40,475 nucleotides of DNA, from IMG/VR virus record IMGVR_UViG_3300032273_000072, positions 1-40,475 of that record; one strand, given 5' to 3'. Shown here piece after piece: positions 30,306 through 39,546 of this stretch (its first letter is position 1; every line of letters starts with the position of its first letter). The notes under the pieces were generated by a model. That model had not been told where the DNA came from. It saw nothing but the letters and a program-made list of their open reading frames with translations, and searched no databases. A program made the position numbers and the translations under genes. Origin of the DNA: a virus.

Positions 30306-30944
30306 ATGGCCGTTTCACTACCAAATGGCGTCGTGTTTGCGATTGCTAAAACGAAGGCTGCACCTGCAGTCATGTCTGCGCTGACTAATGCAACGGATGC
30401 TGTTGCAACCGTCGCCGGAAGCACGATAGCGACCAACGACATTGTTATTGTTCAAAGTGGGTGGAGCAATATCAATGAGCGGGTTGCAAAGGTGGGGGCG
30501 ACATTAAAACTGTTGGGCATTGATACCTCAGATACGACTCAATTCCCTAGCGGTATGAGTGCTGGGAAGTTGATAAAAGTATCTGAGTGGCAGCAGGTTA
30601 CGCAGGTTATCTCATCCGAGACGTCGGGTGGTGATCAGCAGTTCGCCACTTATTCGTTCCTTGAAAATGACTTTGAAACACAGATCCCAACGCGAACATC
30701 ACCTGTTGTTCTGACCTTGAGCATTGCTGATGACGATACCTTGCCTGGTTATATAGCGTTAAAAAAAGCGGCTGATGGAAAAGAGACTCAGGTTGTCCGA
30801 GCGACGTTACCGAATGGCGCCGCACTCTATTACCACGCCTATATCTCGGTGAATGAAACACCCAGCATGACTAAAGATCAGGTAATGGCCATCGGCGTCA
30901 CCATTAGCCTTATTGTTCGTCCAACTCGTTATACAAAAGCTTAG
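30306..30944 (+). CDS. Major tail (tube) protein
   Basis: A 212-aa protein: AVSLPNGVVFAIAKTKAAPAVMSALTNATDAVATVAGSTIATNDIVIVQSGWSNINERVAKVGA, followed by LKLLGIDTSDTTQFPSGMSAGKLIKVSEWQQVTQV and a final TLPNGAALYYHAYISVNETPSMTKDQVMAIGVTISLIVRP. This is the lambda gpV/siphovirus tube layout; the protein assembles in hexameric rings round the tape measure. AGGAGG precedes the ATG. Confidence 0.92.
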   Translation: MAVSLPNGVVFAIAKTKAAPAVMSALTNATDAVATVAGSTIATNDIVIVQSGWSNINERVAKVGATLKLLGIDTSDTTQFPSGMSAGKLIKVSEWQQVTQVISSETSGGDQQFATYSFLENDFETQIPTRTSPVVLTLSIADDDTLPGYIALKKAADGKETQVVRATLPNGAALYYHAYISVNETPSMTKDQVMAIGVTISLIVRPTRYTKA

Positions 30945-30953
30945 GGGAAAGAG

Positions 30954-31328
30954 ATGTCTTTATTAGTACTAGGTAAAACACCCGATTCATTAGAGGGGAA
31001 GGTTGAGCTGATTGATGCTAGCGGTTCAAGCCAAGAACTGCCACTCACGTTCAAATATTTCACTAGCTTGGAGTATGCAAAACTATCAGATGGCTGGGGG
31101 GATAATGACACGAAAACAACCACGTTGGCTGAAACCAATGAAGCTGTTGTTAAGAAAACATTTGATCAATACGCCAAAGTCTTGCAACAAATTTTAGTGG
31201 GATGGGACATCGATGCTGAATTCACTAAAGCGAATATCGTTAAGTTGTGTGATGAGTATCCAGATGCATTCACTGCGATTGTTGATGAGCATCGCAGTAC
31301 GTTGCTTGAGCGCCGACTGGGAAACTAA
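30954..31328 (+). CDS. Tail assembly chaperone (G-like)
   Basis: A 124-aa protein: SLLVLGKTPDSLEGKVELIDASGSSQELPLTFKYFTSLEYAKLSDGW, then helices, ending VDEHRSTLLERRLGN. It coats the tape measure during tail assembly. The last codons contain the slippery heptamer GGGAAAC, and the next frame (-1) stays open into the DUF1799 gene, so a longer G-T fusion is made by frameshifting, as in lambda. Confidence 0.88.
   Translation: MSLLVLGKTPDSLEGKVELIDASGSSQELPLTFKYFTSLEYAKLSDGWGDNDTKTTTLAETNEAVVKKTFDQYAKVLQQILVGWDIDAEFTKANIVKLCDEYPDAFTAIVDEHRSTLLERRLGN
31319..31325 (+). promoter_or_regulatory. -1 programmed ribosomal frameshift site
   Basis: GGGAAAC read as CTG-GGA-AAC-TAA in frame; slipping by -1 gives GGG-AAA-CTA and continues open through 31639. 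The motif fits X-XXY-YYZ and resembles the lambda G/GT site GGGAAAG. It lies directly before the stop of the upstream gene. Confidence 0.85.
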
Positions 31329-31345
31329 CAAAGGCTGCATCGGTA

Positions 31346-31639
31346 TTGGTAGGGAAAAATATTGATGCAGCTTTAAAAATGCTGGGTATGTCATTGGATG
31401 ATTTTGAGCAAGGTGATGATGATAACGAGGTATGGCCTGAAAATTGGCCTGCTGTTCAACTATTCAGCCGAATGTCGACGCAATGGCGATGTGGACAAAA
31501 TGGGGTTATCGGGCTTGATTATAACGTCATTTTTTCATGGATGGATATCGAGGGCTGGGGCGTAGACGCTAAACGGGATGCTTTCTTTAGCCTGCAAGTG
31601 ATTGAAAAGAGCGCATTGGAAAATATTAACGAGGATTAA
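31346..31639 (+). CDS. T part of the G-T tail chaperone (DUF1799)
   Basis: Independent start (TTG 31346) is poor; the sequence is more likely made as the C-terminal part of a 30954-31639 fusion (about 228 aa) by frameshift at 31319. The part DFEQGDDDNEVWPENWPAVQLFSRMSTQWRCGQNGVIGLDYNVIFSWMDIEG is the DUF1799 signature (W-x-x-N-W ... F ... M-x-TQW ... GLDY). It binds tape measure and tube protein. Stop overlaps the next ATG by one base. Confidence 0.85.
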   Translation: MVGKNIDAALKMLGMSLDDFEQGDDDNEVWPENWPAVQLFSRMSTQWRCGQNGVIGLDYNVIFSWMDIEGWGVDAKRDAFFSLQVIEKSALENINED

Positions 31640-34020
31640 TGATGTCTGATTCTTTAAATATCCCCATTACTGGCGATGCATCTAGCCTTGATAAAACGCT
31701 AGAGAATATAAAGTCTGAATTTAAAGAGTTTGGGCAAACTGCTCAGCGTGAAGTGAATTTAACTGGCGAGCAGGTTAAAAAGCTCGAACGTCGCTTAAAA
31801 GGTCTAGGTACCGCTAACCTCAATAAGGCATTAACCCTTGATACGCCAAAACTGTCATCACAGTACCAACGTACCAAAGAGATCCTTAAAGGTATCTCAG
31901 TCTTACCTGAAGATCTCCAAGGTAAATATGACGGCATCACCAATCAGATTTATAGAACAGAGAAAGCCAATCGCAAGCTTGGCAATACTCTGTCACATAC
32001 CAATAACCAAATTAAGAAAAACGCTGTTGGCTTTAACGGCCTATCAGACGCTGAAGTAAAAGCCGGTCGTTCAGCCAAGCAAATGAGATTCGCTATGCAG
32101 GGGCTGCCAGCACAATTTACGGATATTTTTGTGTCACTTCAGGGAGGCCAAAGACCGTTGCAAGTGCTCTTCCAGCAAGGTGGACAGATCAAAGATATGT
32201 TCGGGGGCATTAAACCTGCTATCCGAGGGGTGACAAAAGCCATTGGCGCAATGATTAACCCTATAACGGTTACTGCCGCTATTGCGGGTGGTTTGTTTTA
32301 TGCGTTTTATCAAGGTCAGAGTGAATTACATGAAGCCACAGTACAGATGTACAAAACAGGTGAAGCCCTGGGTTATACAAAGGAAGGAATGATAGACGCA
32401 ACACTTGCAGCGAGTGAGTTTGCAGGTGTAACACGAGGAGCAGCTGCACAAGCCATTACAGTGTTTGAGAGGGCGAATGTAAAGGCATCGGCTGTTACCG
32501 GTGAAGTGATAGCAATGGGGATTAAGGCCCAGAAAGCGGGAATATCGACGCTGGATGAGTACGCCAAGGGCATCTCTTCTCTGTCTGATAAACCATTAAA
32601 AGCGGCTCTGGCATTAAACAAGCAGTTCAATTTTCTTGATAAGACCACCTACAAACAATTGGTCACCTTTACATCTATGGGTGACAACGCTGCTGCTGCG
32701 TCATTGGCTCAAAAAGCGTATACCGAGGAAATCAGTAACGCTTCAAAAAAGGCGGTAGAAGATTTGGGTTTTCTTGAACGTGCGGCCAGTAGTGTAGGGA
32801 CAGTGTTCACCAACCTATGGGATGGTTTAAAGAACCTTGGCCGACCATCTAATGCATTACTCGAGCTTCAGAGTGAGCTTAAAGTGACTGAAGGAAATCT
32901 GAAACTGATTGAAGAGATGAAGCCGTTCGATGGACAGGCTGAATCAATTGCTAACCTAAAAGCCAAGGCCAAAGACCTTAGTGAGCAGATAAGCACCCTC
33001 AATAAAAAATTGAACAATAAGCCGGATAAATTCCGGACCGAAGCTATTGAGAAGGCTTACAAGAAAAGTATTGATAGCATTAAACGAGCCCGAAGTGCTG
33101 CAAAAATAATATATAACAAATCAATTAGTGATTTGAATGATTTCATATCTAATCAAGCGTCCCTTCAATCTAAAGGTACCCGTTCAGAGGCTTATTTTAC
33201 TAATGTTCAAAAAAGAGCATTAGCAGATCGTATTGATATAACAGGCATATATAACAAAAAATTAGAAAAAGAATTAAATGCAGAAATTGATGCCAGAAGA
33301 GCGCATGGAGACAGCACTATTGATCTGGAGTTAAAACTTAACGAGTTGTTAGCGAATGCAAAAAACGAACAAAATAAAACACAAACAGAACTAGCAAACT
33401 TAAAGATAGATCAGACGGATATGTTTACTGGTTATAAAACTGGATTTGCTGATTTTGCACTAAGTGCTGAGAAAGCCAGTTCGAAAGCGCGAACAGCCAT
33501 TCAAAACGCTATGTCTGGTGCCACTGATGCACTCACAGATTTTGTCGTGACGGGGAAAGCGGACTTTAAGAGCCTAGCCTCAAGCATTATTAGTGATCTT
33601 ATTCGGATCGCAATCCAAAAAAATATTACGGGCCCTCTTGCTAGTTCTGCTGTTGGGTTATTTGCTAACGGTGGGGTTTTTGATGGTGGTATTCAGAAGT
33701 TTGCTAATGGCGGTGTCGTTACGAAACCAACATTTTTCCCGATGGCCAAAGGTGCTGGGTTAATGGGTGAAGCGGGTCCAGAAGCGGTTATGCCATTAAC
33801 CCGCGATGCACAGGGAAGACTGGGTGTACGTAATTCATCTAGTGGTGGCGATGGCATGAGCAGTGTTGAGGTTAATGTTATTAATCAGACGAGCAATGCA
33901 GTAACGGCTAGGCAGTCTCAGCCCAAATATGACAACACGCTTAAGCGAATGGTGGTGAATGTCATTTTAGAAGATATTCATCGTGGTGGTCAGTTAAAAG
34001 GCGCATTAGGAGGTAGATAG
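31639..34020 (+). CDS. Tail tape measure protein
   Basis: A 793-aa protein that sets tail length and enters the host envelope. N-terminal half has coiled coils (SSLDKTLENIKSEFKEFGQTAQREVNLTGEQVKKLERRLKGL); a conserved part FAMQGLPAQFTDIFVSLQGGQRPLQVLFQQGGQIKDMFGGIKPAIRGVTKAIGAMINPITVTAAIAGGLFYAFYQGQ carries a hydrophobic segment (about residues 205-227). The C-terminus has the usual GLFANGGVFDGGIQKFANGGVVTKPTFFPMAKGAGLMGEAGPEAVMPLTRDAQGRLG. Relatively short for lambda-type, implying a short tail. RBS GAGG before ATG 31639. Confidence 0.95.
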   Translation: MMSDSLNIPITGDASSLDKTLENIKSEFKEFGQTAQREVNLTGEQVKKLERRLKGLGTANLNKALTLDTPKLSSQYQRTKEILKGISVLPEDLQGKYDGITNQIYRTEKANRKLGNTLSHTNNQIKKNAVGFNGLSDAEVKAGRSAKQMRFAMQGLPAQFTDIFVSLQGGQRPLQVLFQQGGQIKDMFGGIKPAIRGVTKAIGAMINPITVTAAIAGGLFYAFYQGQSELHEATVQMYKTGEALGYTKEGMIDATLAASEFAGVTRGAAAQAITVFERANVKASAVTGEVIAMGIKAQKAGISTLDEYAKGISSLSDKPLKAALALNKQFNFLDKTTYKQLVTFTSMGDNAAAASLAQKAYTEEISNASKKAVEDLGFLERAASSVGTVFTNLWDGLKNLGRPSNALLELQSELKVTEGNLKLIEEMKPFDGQAESIANLKAKAKDLSEQISTLNKKLNNKPDKFRTEAIEKAYKKSIDSIKRARSAAKIIYNKSISDLNDFISNQASLQSKGTRSEAYFTNVQKRALADRIDITGIYNKKLEKELNAEIDARRAHGDSTIDLELKLNELLANAKNEQNKTQTELANLKIDQTDMFTGYKTGFADFALSAEKASSKARTAIQNAMSGATDALTDFVVTGKADFKSLASSIISDLIRIAIQKNITGPLASSAVGLFANGGVFDGGIQKFANGGVVTKPTFFPMAKGAGLMGEAGPEAVMPLTRDAQGRLGVRNSSSGGDGMSSVEVNVINQTSNAVTARQSQPKYDNTLKRMVVNVILEDIHRGGQLKGALGGR

Positions 34021-34379
34021 TGGCACTTCCAATTTTTCCAGATGGGATAAAGCTAGCAATGGATTATGGAGAGGATCTTGACCTTGGTATTGACCGAACA
34101 GAAATGGAAGGTGGAATACCCAAACAACGACCTAAGTTTTCAATGCCAATCATGACCAGACGAGCAAAGGTCGTCGCCACTACGTTTGATGACAAAGTTA
34201 AGTTTGATCATTGGTATATCAACGATATTAAAGGTGCCTGTTGGTTTACCTATAACGACCCTATTCGTAGCTCAGGTACGCTTACGGCAAGATTCCAAGA
34301 GGGTAAGCTTTCATGGCACATGGTTGCTCGAAATATTTGGGAAGCTAATGTAGTGATTGAATCGATCGGACTAACATAA
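34020..34379 (+). CDS. Minor tail protein M-like
   Basis: A 119-aa protein with GTG start at 34020 (AGGAGG upstream), overlapping the tape measure stop. Beta-rich: RPKFSMPIMTRRAKVVATTFDDKVKFDHWYINDIKGACWFTYNDPIRSSGTLTARFQEGKLSWHMVARNIWEANVVIES. Position between tape measure and L-like protein matches lambda gpM of the tail tip; family call is by synteny and general pattern. Confidence 0.72.
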   Translation: MALPIFPDGIKLAMDYGEDLDLGIDRTEMEGGIPKQRPKFSMPIMTRRAKVVATTFDDKVKFDHWYINDIKGACWFTYNDPIRSSGTLTARFQEGKLSWHMVARNIWEANVVIESIGLT

Positions 34380-34855
34380 TGCCTCGCTATTATACGGATA
34401 AAGCCAAGGTTAATATTAATTCAACATCTGCTGATGAGCCGATGTTAATTTTAATTGATATTCATCATCAGAGCTTTAATGAACCCGCACGAATAGTGGC
34501 AGACACGCAAGATATCACTCACGGTGGTAATCAATATACCGCACTTCCTATTGAAATCTCATTACCTGACGAGGGTGAAGGGAAAACGCCACAAGCACAA
34601 CTATCGATAGATAACGTTGGACGAGTCTTAACCGATGAACTTGATAACTCTCGAGGGTTTGAAGGTGGAAGCTGCATGATCATGCAAATTTTACGCTCCA
34701 ACCCAGAGCGTGTTGAGTGGGGGATTGAGCTAGACATCATGGATGTGTCCATTGACCCCAAAAAAATAACCGCAACGCTTGGCTACGTTGATTTGCTAAA
34801 TAAGCCAGCCGTTACCATTAAATTCACACCAGAAAGATCACCTGGATTGTTCTAA
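34379..34855 (+). CDS. Minor tail protein L-like (DUF1833)
   Basis: A 158-aa protein: LILIDIHHQSFNEPARIVADTQDITHGGNQYTALPIEISLPDEGEGKTPQAQLSIDNVGRVLTDELDNSR ... MDVSIDPKKITATLGYVDLLNKPAVTIKFTPERSPGLF, the DUF1833 pattern. It is the hub-distal ring of the tail tip. It has TAATG overlaps with both neighbours. Confidence 0.85.
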   Translation: MPRYYTDKAKVNINSTSADEPMLILIDIHHQSFNEPARIVADTQDITHGGNQYTALPIEISLPDEGEGKTPQAQLSIDNVGRVLTDELDNSRGFEGGSCMIMQILRSNPERVEWGIELDIMDVSIDPKKITATLGYVDLLNKPAVTIKFTPERSPGLF

Positions 34856-35247
34856 TGCATTGGTCAGAAAAATATATAGGTAGGAACTTTGATCCGCTGA
34901 CATATGACTGTTTGGATCTTGCGGTTGATGTCGCTCGAGATGAGTTGAAGTTGAAAGTCATCTCGCCAGAGCACGCTGACAGACCCATAGAGAATCAGGA
35001 GCAAGGGGCTGCAATTAATACAATGAAGCATGATTTTGCTATTCGTGTTGATGAGCCAATAGAAGGGCATCCGGTTATTTTATATGACCGTGGTGTGCCA
35101 TCTCACATTGGTGTGGCGACGTTCGTCAATGGGCAATGGCAATGCTTACATAATTTGACCGGAATGGGTGTTGTGATGGAACGCATGAGCAGAATGCGGA
35201 TAGATGCTCATGGTGGCGTAGAGGGATTCTACAAATGGCTGAGTTAA
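34855..35247 (+). CDS. NlpC/P60-type tail tip peptidase (K-like)
   Basis: A 130-aa protein. FDPLTYDCLDLAVDVARDEL holds the nucleophile Cys (residue about 20); the catalytic His is in RGVPSHIGVATFVNGQWQCLHNLT (about residue 82), followed by a polar residue. NlpC/P60 tail proteins locally open peptidoglycan during injection. Lacks a separate Mov34-like zinc domain of lambda gpK, so it is a single-domain version. Overlaps the J gene by 13 bases. Confidence 0.88.
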   Translation: MHWSEKYIGRNFDPLTYDCLDLAVDVARDELKLKVISPEHADRPIENQEQGAAINTMKHDFAIRVDEPIEGHPVILYDRGVPSHIGVATFVNGQWQCLHNLTGMGVVMERMSRMRIDAHGGVEGFYKWLS

Positions 35248-38200
35248 AAGATGCAATGCTTACGTATCTGCCCAATCCGCTACTGACTGATAATAGAAAG
35301 GAGTACAACCTATCCTTTATTGAAGGTGAGACGCTTTCATCTTATTTATCTCGCGCTGGGATTGAAATTTATGATGGCCACCCTGTCGTTGTATTCATTA
35401 ACGATGAAAAGCTTGTTTCAGGGTGGGAAGATTACGTTATAAAAAATAACGATGTCATCAATGTTAGGGCTGCAGTTCGTGGGAAAGCCGGTCAAATTAT
35501 AGGCATGATTGCATTAGTGGCAATTTCTATTTATTTTCCACCGGCCCTAGCGGCTGCTGGTGGGTTTGCCGTTGGTACCGTTGGCAGTGCTCTTGTTACC
35601 GCTGCTGTATTGGTTGGCGCGAGTCTTGTAATCAATTCATTAGTACCACCACCGTCAGCAAGAGGTGGTGGGAATGCTCAAGAGGTGAATGAGCAGAAAC
35701 GTTATGTTATTTCTGGCCTAAAAAATAGCATCCGTCTTTTTGAGCCAATGATGATTGTCATTGGTAAAATGCGCGTTTTTCCTGATGTCGCCTCAAATTT
35801 TTATACCGAATTTATTAATAGTGAGCAGTACCTATATCAAGCATTTAACTTTGGTATTCAATCCGATCTGACATTAACTGACTTTAGAATTGGTACTGCA
35901 GATGTTAGCAATTATAACAATATCAATATTCAAACCGCTGGTGCAGATGGTGTTTTACCGGAAAAATTTGGCAATATCGATACCATTCAGGGTGTGGAAA
36001 TAAAAAAGAGCGATGGCTGGGTTTCTCGATCAACAAAAGGGCATACGGTTGGTCTCGAGCTAGATTTTCAGGTTATTGCCTTTGATACGCTTGATGAGGG
36101 GGGTGTTGAATCTAAATCAATCGCTGTTTCTATCGAGGTTTACACAATAGCGGCGGATGGAACTCAAACACGATACGACACGTTAACGTTAAGTCTAACG
36201 GGCATGAAAATCAGTTCGGTAAGAACAACGCATCGAATTCATATCAATGATAGTGGTGAGTATTTAGTCAAGGTGAGAAAGACATCCATTGATGTTGAAA
36301 GCACAAAAAAAACAAGACGACTATCGTGGGTAAGCCTAAAAGCGTTCCAAGAAGATAGTGCTGATTACTCGGGTCAAAGGCGTGTTGGCGTATCAATAAA
36401 GGCGAGTGGTCAGCTATCAGGACAGGTCGATCAGTTTAATGCTATTTGTCAGTCAACTATTCCCGTTTGGACAGGTTCAACATGGGTAAAACAATTCACA
36501 TCAAACCCTGCATGGTGGCTATTGTGGTGGTTCAGGGGGAGTAAAGATTCGGCTGGTAGGCGTCAATATGGCGCTGGATTACCAGATTCCCGCATTGACA
36601 TGGATTCGATAAAAGCATTTGCAGCATGGTGTAACAGAAAAAACCTGGAGTGTAATGCTGTCATCAATTCAAGTCAGTCAGTGAAAAATGTGGCTGAAAT
36701 TATATCTCGATGTGGGCGAGGGCAAACGACATGGCAGACCGGTAAATATGGCGTCATATGGGATGCCGACGATTTATCACATATTGCAGTTTTTAGTCCG
36801 TCAAATATCAAGTCGGGAACATTTTCGATTGATTACGTTTCAGGGAAGCTTGCTGATGAATTTATCGTAAATTTTAAGAATGCTGACAGTAATTGGGCAG
36901 CTGAAAGTGTCAGGGCTACCGTTGGCGGTATTAGCGATCCAGATAACCCTGTGGAAATAGATTTCATTGGTTGTACTAATAAAGACCAAGCGGGACGTGA
37001 AGCCTCATTGCTTGCTGCATCACAGGAATTTTTTAAACGTCGAACCCATTGGGAAACCGATATTGAAGGGCTGGTGGCATCTAAAGGTGATGTTGTTCTG
37101 TTAAGCCATGACATGGTCAGTTGGTCAAATTCAGGTCGAATGATTGATGGTGGTGATCACTTTACTATTTATCTTGATGCGGATGTTCCTCAACCAGCAT
37201 CAGCAAACTCAGCAGTCCTTGGCATTCGCTACCCTAATGGACACTATGAAACATACATGGTTTCAGCAGTAGACGGTAATAAGGTATCTCTTAAAGCCCC
37301 CATACCGTCATCAGCAGATAATCCGTTACCCAGTAACGGTACATATCCGGCGTGTGACTACATGTGGTTTTATGACTCAGCGGCGAGCCCTGGTCGAAAG
37401 GTTAAAATTGTAGATGTTGTATCGATGGGAAGTGAAGGGTTCAAATTTACTGCCATTGATTATACAAACGATTATTTTCTTGCTGAATCTAATCCCTATA
37501 TATACCACCGTGGTTTCTCATCAACAACGGTAGATCTTGGTTCGACAGTGACGGAACACGTTGTCGGCCTTAATGTTATTGAAGGGCGTAGGCTTACCAG
37601 AGAGAACGTAAGGTTACCGACTGCGAATGCATCCTGGATGGCCCTTCTTAATGCTGAGATATATCTATTTAAATATAAAAATAATGATGGTGGAACATGG
37701 CGTGAAATAAGAACTGAATATCAAGATGTATCATTTGATGCTCCTAAGGGAATATATGATGCCAATGTTACTGCTGTCCTTAAAGATGGAAGGTTAACTC
37801 AGCCAAGTCCTATTTCATTCACGATTGAAGATGCAGCCTTTAAAGCATCAGACGTCTTTGGTCTAAAGGCCGATATTTCAAATAATGGTGTCATCATTTC
37901 ATGGGATGATTCGCTTGACCCTGACTATGTGAAGACAGAGCTAAGATTTGGTGCAACCTTTGAAACTGCCGAGGTCATTACTGAGGTAAAGGGAAATACA
38001 TTCCTAAGCAAATGGCTACCTGCAGGTAATAACCGGTTCTGGGCTAGACATTGGAATCCATCATTACCCAGTGCAACCGCAGCATCTGTGAATTTGAATG
38101 TTGCGCCCCCATCAGATGTGAAAATATCTCGCTCATCGATGCAAGTTAACGCGTTGTCATTATCGTGGGAAGACGCAAAAACAAGCCAGCCAATAAAAAG

Positions 38201-39113
38201 TTATACGATAAATATCGGTTCAATAACGGGTGATATAACAACAGCCACTTTCTATGGAAAAGCAGGTGCAGATTCTCGTTCAGACGTAATAATATTTACT
38301 TCTGGCGGTGATTTTAGAGTGTTCATGTCGGTGGAAGATGTTGCTGGGAATATCAGTAATATAAGGCACATCGATGTCACTGCTGCATTACCCGCTAACT
38401 TTGCTATTGCGCTTAACTATGACGCATCGAGAGGTGCGGTGTTAAGCAATGCAGAGTATATCGATGGTGAGTTATTGATGCCGTTAAATACAACGGAAAC
38501 ATGGGACCAACATTTTAAATCTCGTCATTGGAGTACGGTACAAGATCAGATTAATGCCCACTTCCCAATTTACTTTGAACCGGGCACTGAAAGCGCCTCT
38601 CTTGTGAGTACCAAAGACTTAGGTAAGATTTTATCTGCCGCAACAATCTCTGTCAGAATTGCTCAATCTCACCACATTGGGAATGTTTCAGCAAAAATCA
38701 AAATTGAATGGAGCAGTAATAATGCAAGTTGGACCTCTGCACCAGAAGGTGCAATAGAAGTTCAGACAAATAATGTGCGTTATATCCGAATCAGTATTTT
38801 TGCTACAGGCCAAGATCGTGATGATCTCATTGTCATAACATCCATTGATGTTGATATCCGTGTTGAAGATAAAACTGAATCAGGTCGCTTCGTTTTGAAA
38901 TCGACGGATACGAATGGAACAATTTTTACGCCTACAAAAAAATGGCTCGATATCGTAAGTGCCATTGTTACCCCTCAGAACAGTCCTGCCATAGCGAGAA
39001 CTAACGTCATCATTGACGATAGCGGAAGTACACCAGTGGTTAAAGTAATGGCTTGGGATACACATAACGTTCGCATAGGTGGAACCGTATCAATATTACT
39101 TGGAGGTTATTAG
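35235..39113 (+). CDS. Tail tip host-specificity protein (J-like)
   Basis: A 1292-aa central fibre. Residues 1-80 look like the lambda gpI-type ubiquitin-like domain (EGETLSSYLSRAGIEIYDGHPVVVFINDEKLVSGWEDYVIKNNDVINVRAAVRGK), here fused to J. Hydrophobic glycine/alanine segments follow (AGQIIGMIALVAISIYFPPALAAAGGFAVGTVGSALVTAAVLVGASLVINSLVPPP, about 82-137). The hub region (about 150-800) contains WWLLWWFRGSKDSAGRRQYGAGLPDSRIDMDSI. Fibronectin-like beta repeats (about 860-1050) and a variable end follow. It recognises the receptor or anchors the tip protein. Confidence 0.92.
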   Translation: MAELKDAMLTYLPNPLLTDNRKEYNLSFIEGETLSSYLSRAGIEIYDGHPVVVFINDEKLVSGWEDYVIKNNDVINVRAAVRGKAGQIIGMIALVAISIYFPPALAAAGGFAVGTVGSALVTAAVLVGASLVINSLVPPPSARGGGNAQEVNEQKRYVISGLKNSIRLFEPMMIVIGKMRVFPDVASNFYTEFINSEQYLYQAFNFGIQSDLTLTDFRIGTADVSNYNNINIQTAGADGVLPEKFGNIDTIQGVEIKKSDGWVSRSTKGHTVGLELDFQVIAFDTLDEGGVESKSIAVSIEVYTIAADGTQTRYDTLTLSLTGMKISSVRTTHRIHINDSGEYLVKVRKTSIDVESTKKTRRLSWVSLKAFQEDSADYSGQRRVGVSIKASGQLSGQVDQFNAICQSTIPVWTGSTWVKQFTSNPAWWLLWWFRGSKDSAGRRQYGAGLPDSRIDMDSIKAFAAWCNRKNLECNAVINSSQSVKNVAEIISRCGRGQTTWQTGKYGVIWDADDLSHIAVFSPSNIKSGTFSIDYVSGKLADEFIVNFKNADSNWAAESVRATVGGISDPDNPVEIDFIGCTNKDQAGREASLLAASQEFFKRRTHWETDIEGLVASKGDVVLLSHDMVSWSNSGRMIDGGDHFTIYLDADVPQPASANSAVLGIRYPNGHYETYMVSAVDGNKVSLKAPIPSSADNPLPSNGTYPACDYMWFYDSAASPGRKVKIVDVVSMGSEGFKFTAIDYTNDYFLAESNPYIYHRGFSSTTVDLGSTVTEHVVGLNVIEGRRLTRENVRLPTANASWMALLNAEIYLFKYKNNDGGTWREIRTEYQDVSFDAPKGIYDANVTAVLKDGRLTQPSPISFTIEDAAFKASDVFGLKADISNNGVIISWDDSLDPDYVKTELRFGATFETAEVITEVKGNTFLSKWLPAGNNRFWARHWNPSLPSATAASVNLNVAPPSDVKISRSSMQVNALSLSWEDAKTSQPIKSYTINIGSITGDITTATFYGKAGADSRSDVIIFTSGGDFRVFMSVEDVAGNISNIRHIDVTAALPANFAIALNYDASRGAVLSNAEYIDGELLMPLNTTETWDQHFKSRHWSTVQDQINAHFPIYFEPGTESASLVSTKDLGKILSAATISVRIAQSHHIGNVSAKIKIEWSSNNASWTSAPEGAIEVQTNNVRYIRISIFATGQDRDDLIVITSIDVDIRVEDKTESGRFVLKSTDTNGTIFTPTKKWLDIVSAIVTPQNSPAIARTNVIIDDSGSTPVVKVMAWDTHNVRIGGTVSILLGGY

Positions 39114-39114
39114 C

Positions 39115-39546
39115 ATGTCTGATCAAAATAATTTATCAAAGCCAGATATAAACAGTAATTATTCAACTGAGGTATTACAAACGATTAGAGCGCATATTTC
39201 TCGTCTATGGACCGCTGATTTTCGAGGTATGGGTGGGCTAGTGACTGGAATGAAAAGGCATGTCTTTAAAACGGTAAAGACAAAAAAGCATCTAGAAATT
39301 TATAACCGATTGGCTGATGGCAGTGAAGAGAAAATATTCGATTCACTATCACTACTTCCCTCTGGTATTGAAGATATCCCTGGCTTGCAAGGAGAGCTTG
39401 ATAAGCGGGGTACGTTTGGTGCGTTTACGATGAGAGAGAGTGGAGGAAAGTTACAAATACTCAATGGTCAAAACATAATATGGCAACTTGATGCTGCGGG
39501 TAATGTCAGTGCAGAGCAGGATGTGTCTGCTAAGAAGACATTATGA
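39115..39546 (+). CDS. Unknown tail-tip associated protein, 143 aa
   Basis: ATG 39115 with GGAGG upstream; the frame is open to 39079 but that would run into J. Mixed composition: YSTEVLQTIRAHISRLWTADFRGMGGLVTGMKRHVFKTVKTKKHLEIYNRLADGSEEKIFDSLSLLPSGIEDIPGLQGELDKRGTFGAFTMRESGGKLQILNGQNIIWQLDAAGNVSAEQDVSAKKTL. The end looks like a phage fibre linker. The stop overlaps the tip gene by four bases, suggesting a fibre component or assembly partner. No family recognised. Confidence 0.7.
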   Translation: MSDQNNLSKPDINSNYSTEVLQTIRAHISRLWTADFRGMGGLVTGMKRHVFKTVKTKKHLEIYNRLADGSEEKIFDSLSLLPSGIEDIPGLQGELDKRGTFGAFTMRESGGKLQILNGQNIIWQLDAAGNVSAEQDVSAKKTL

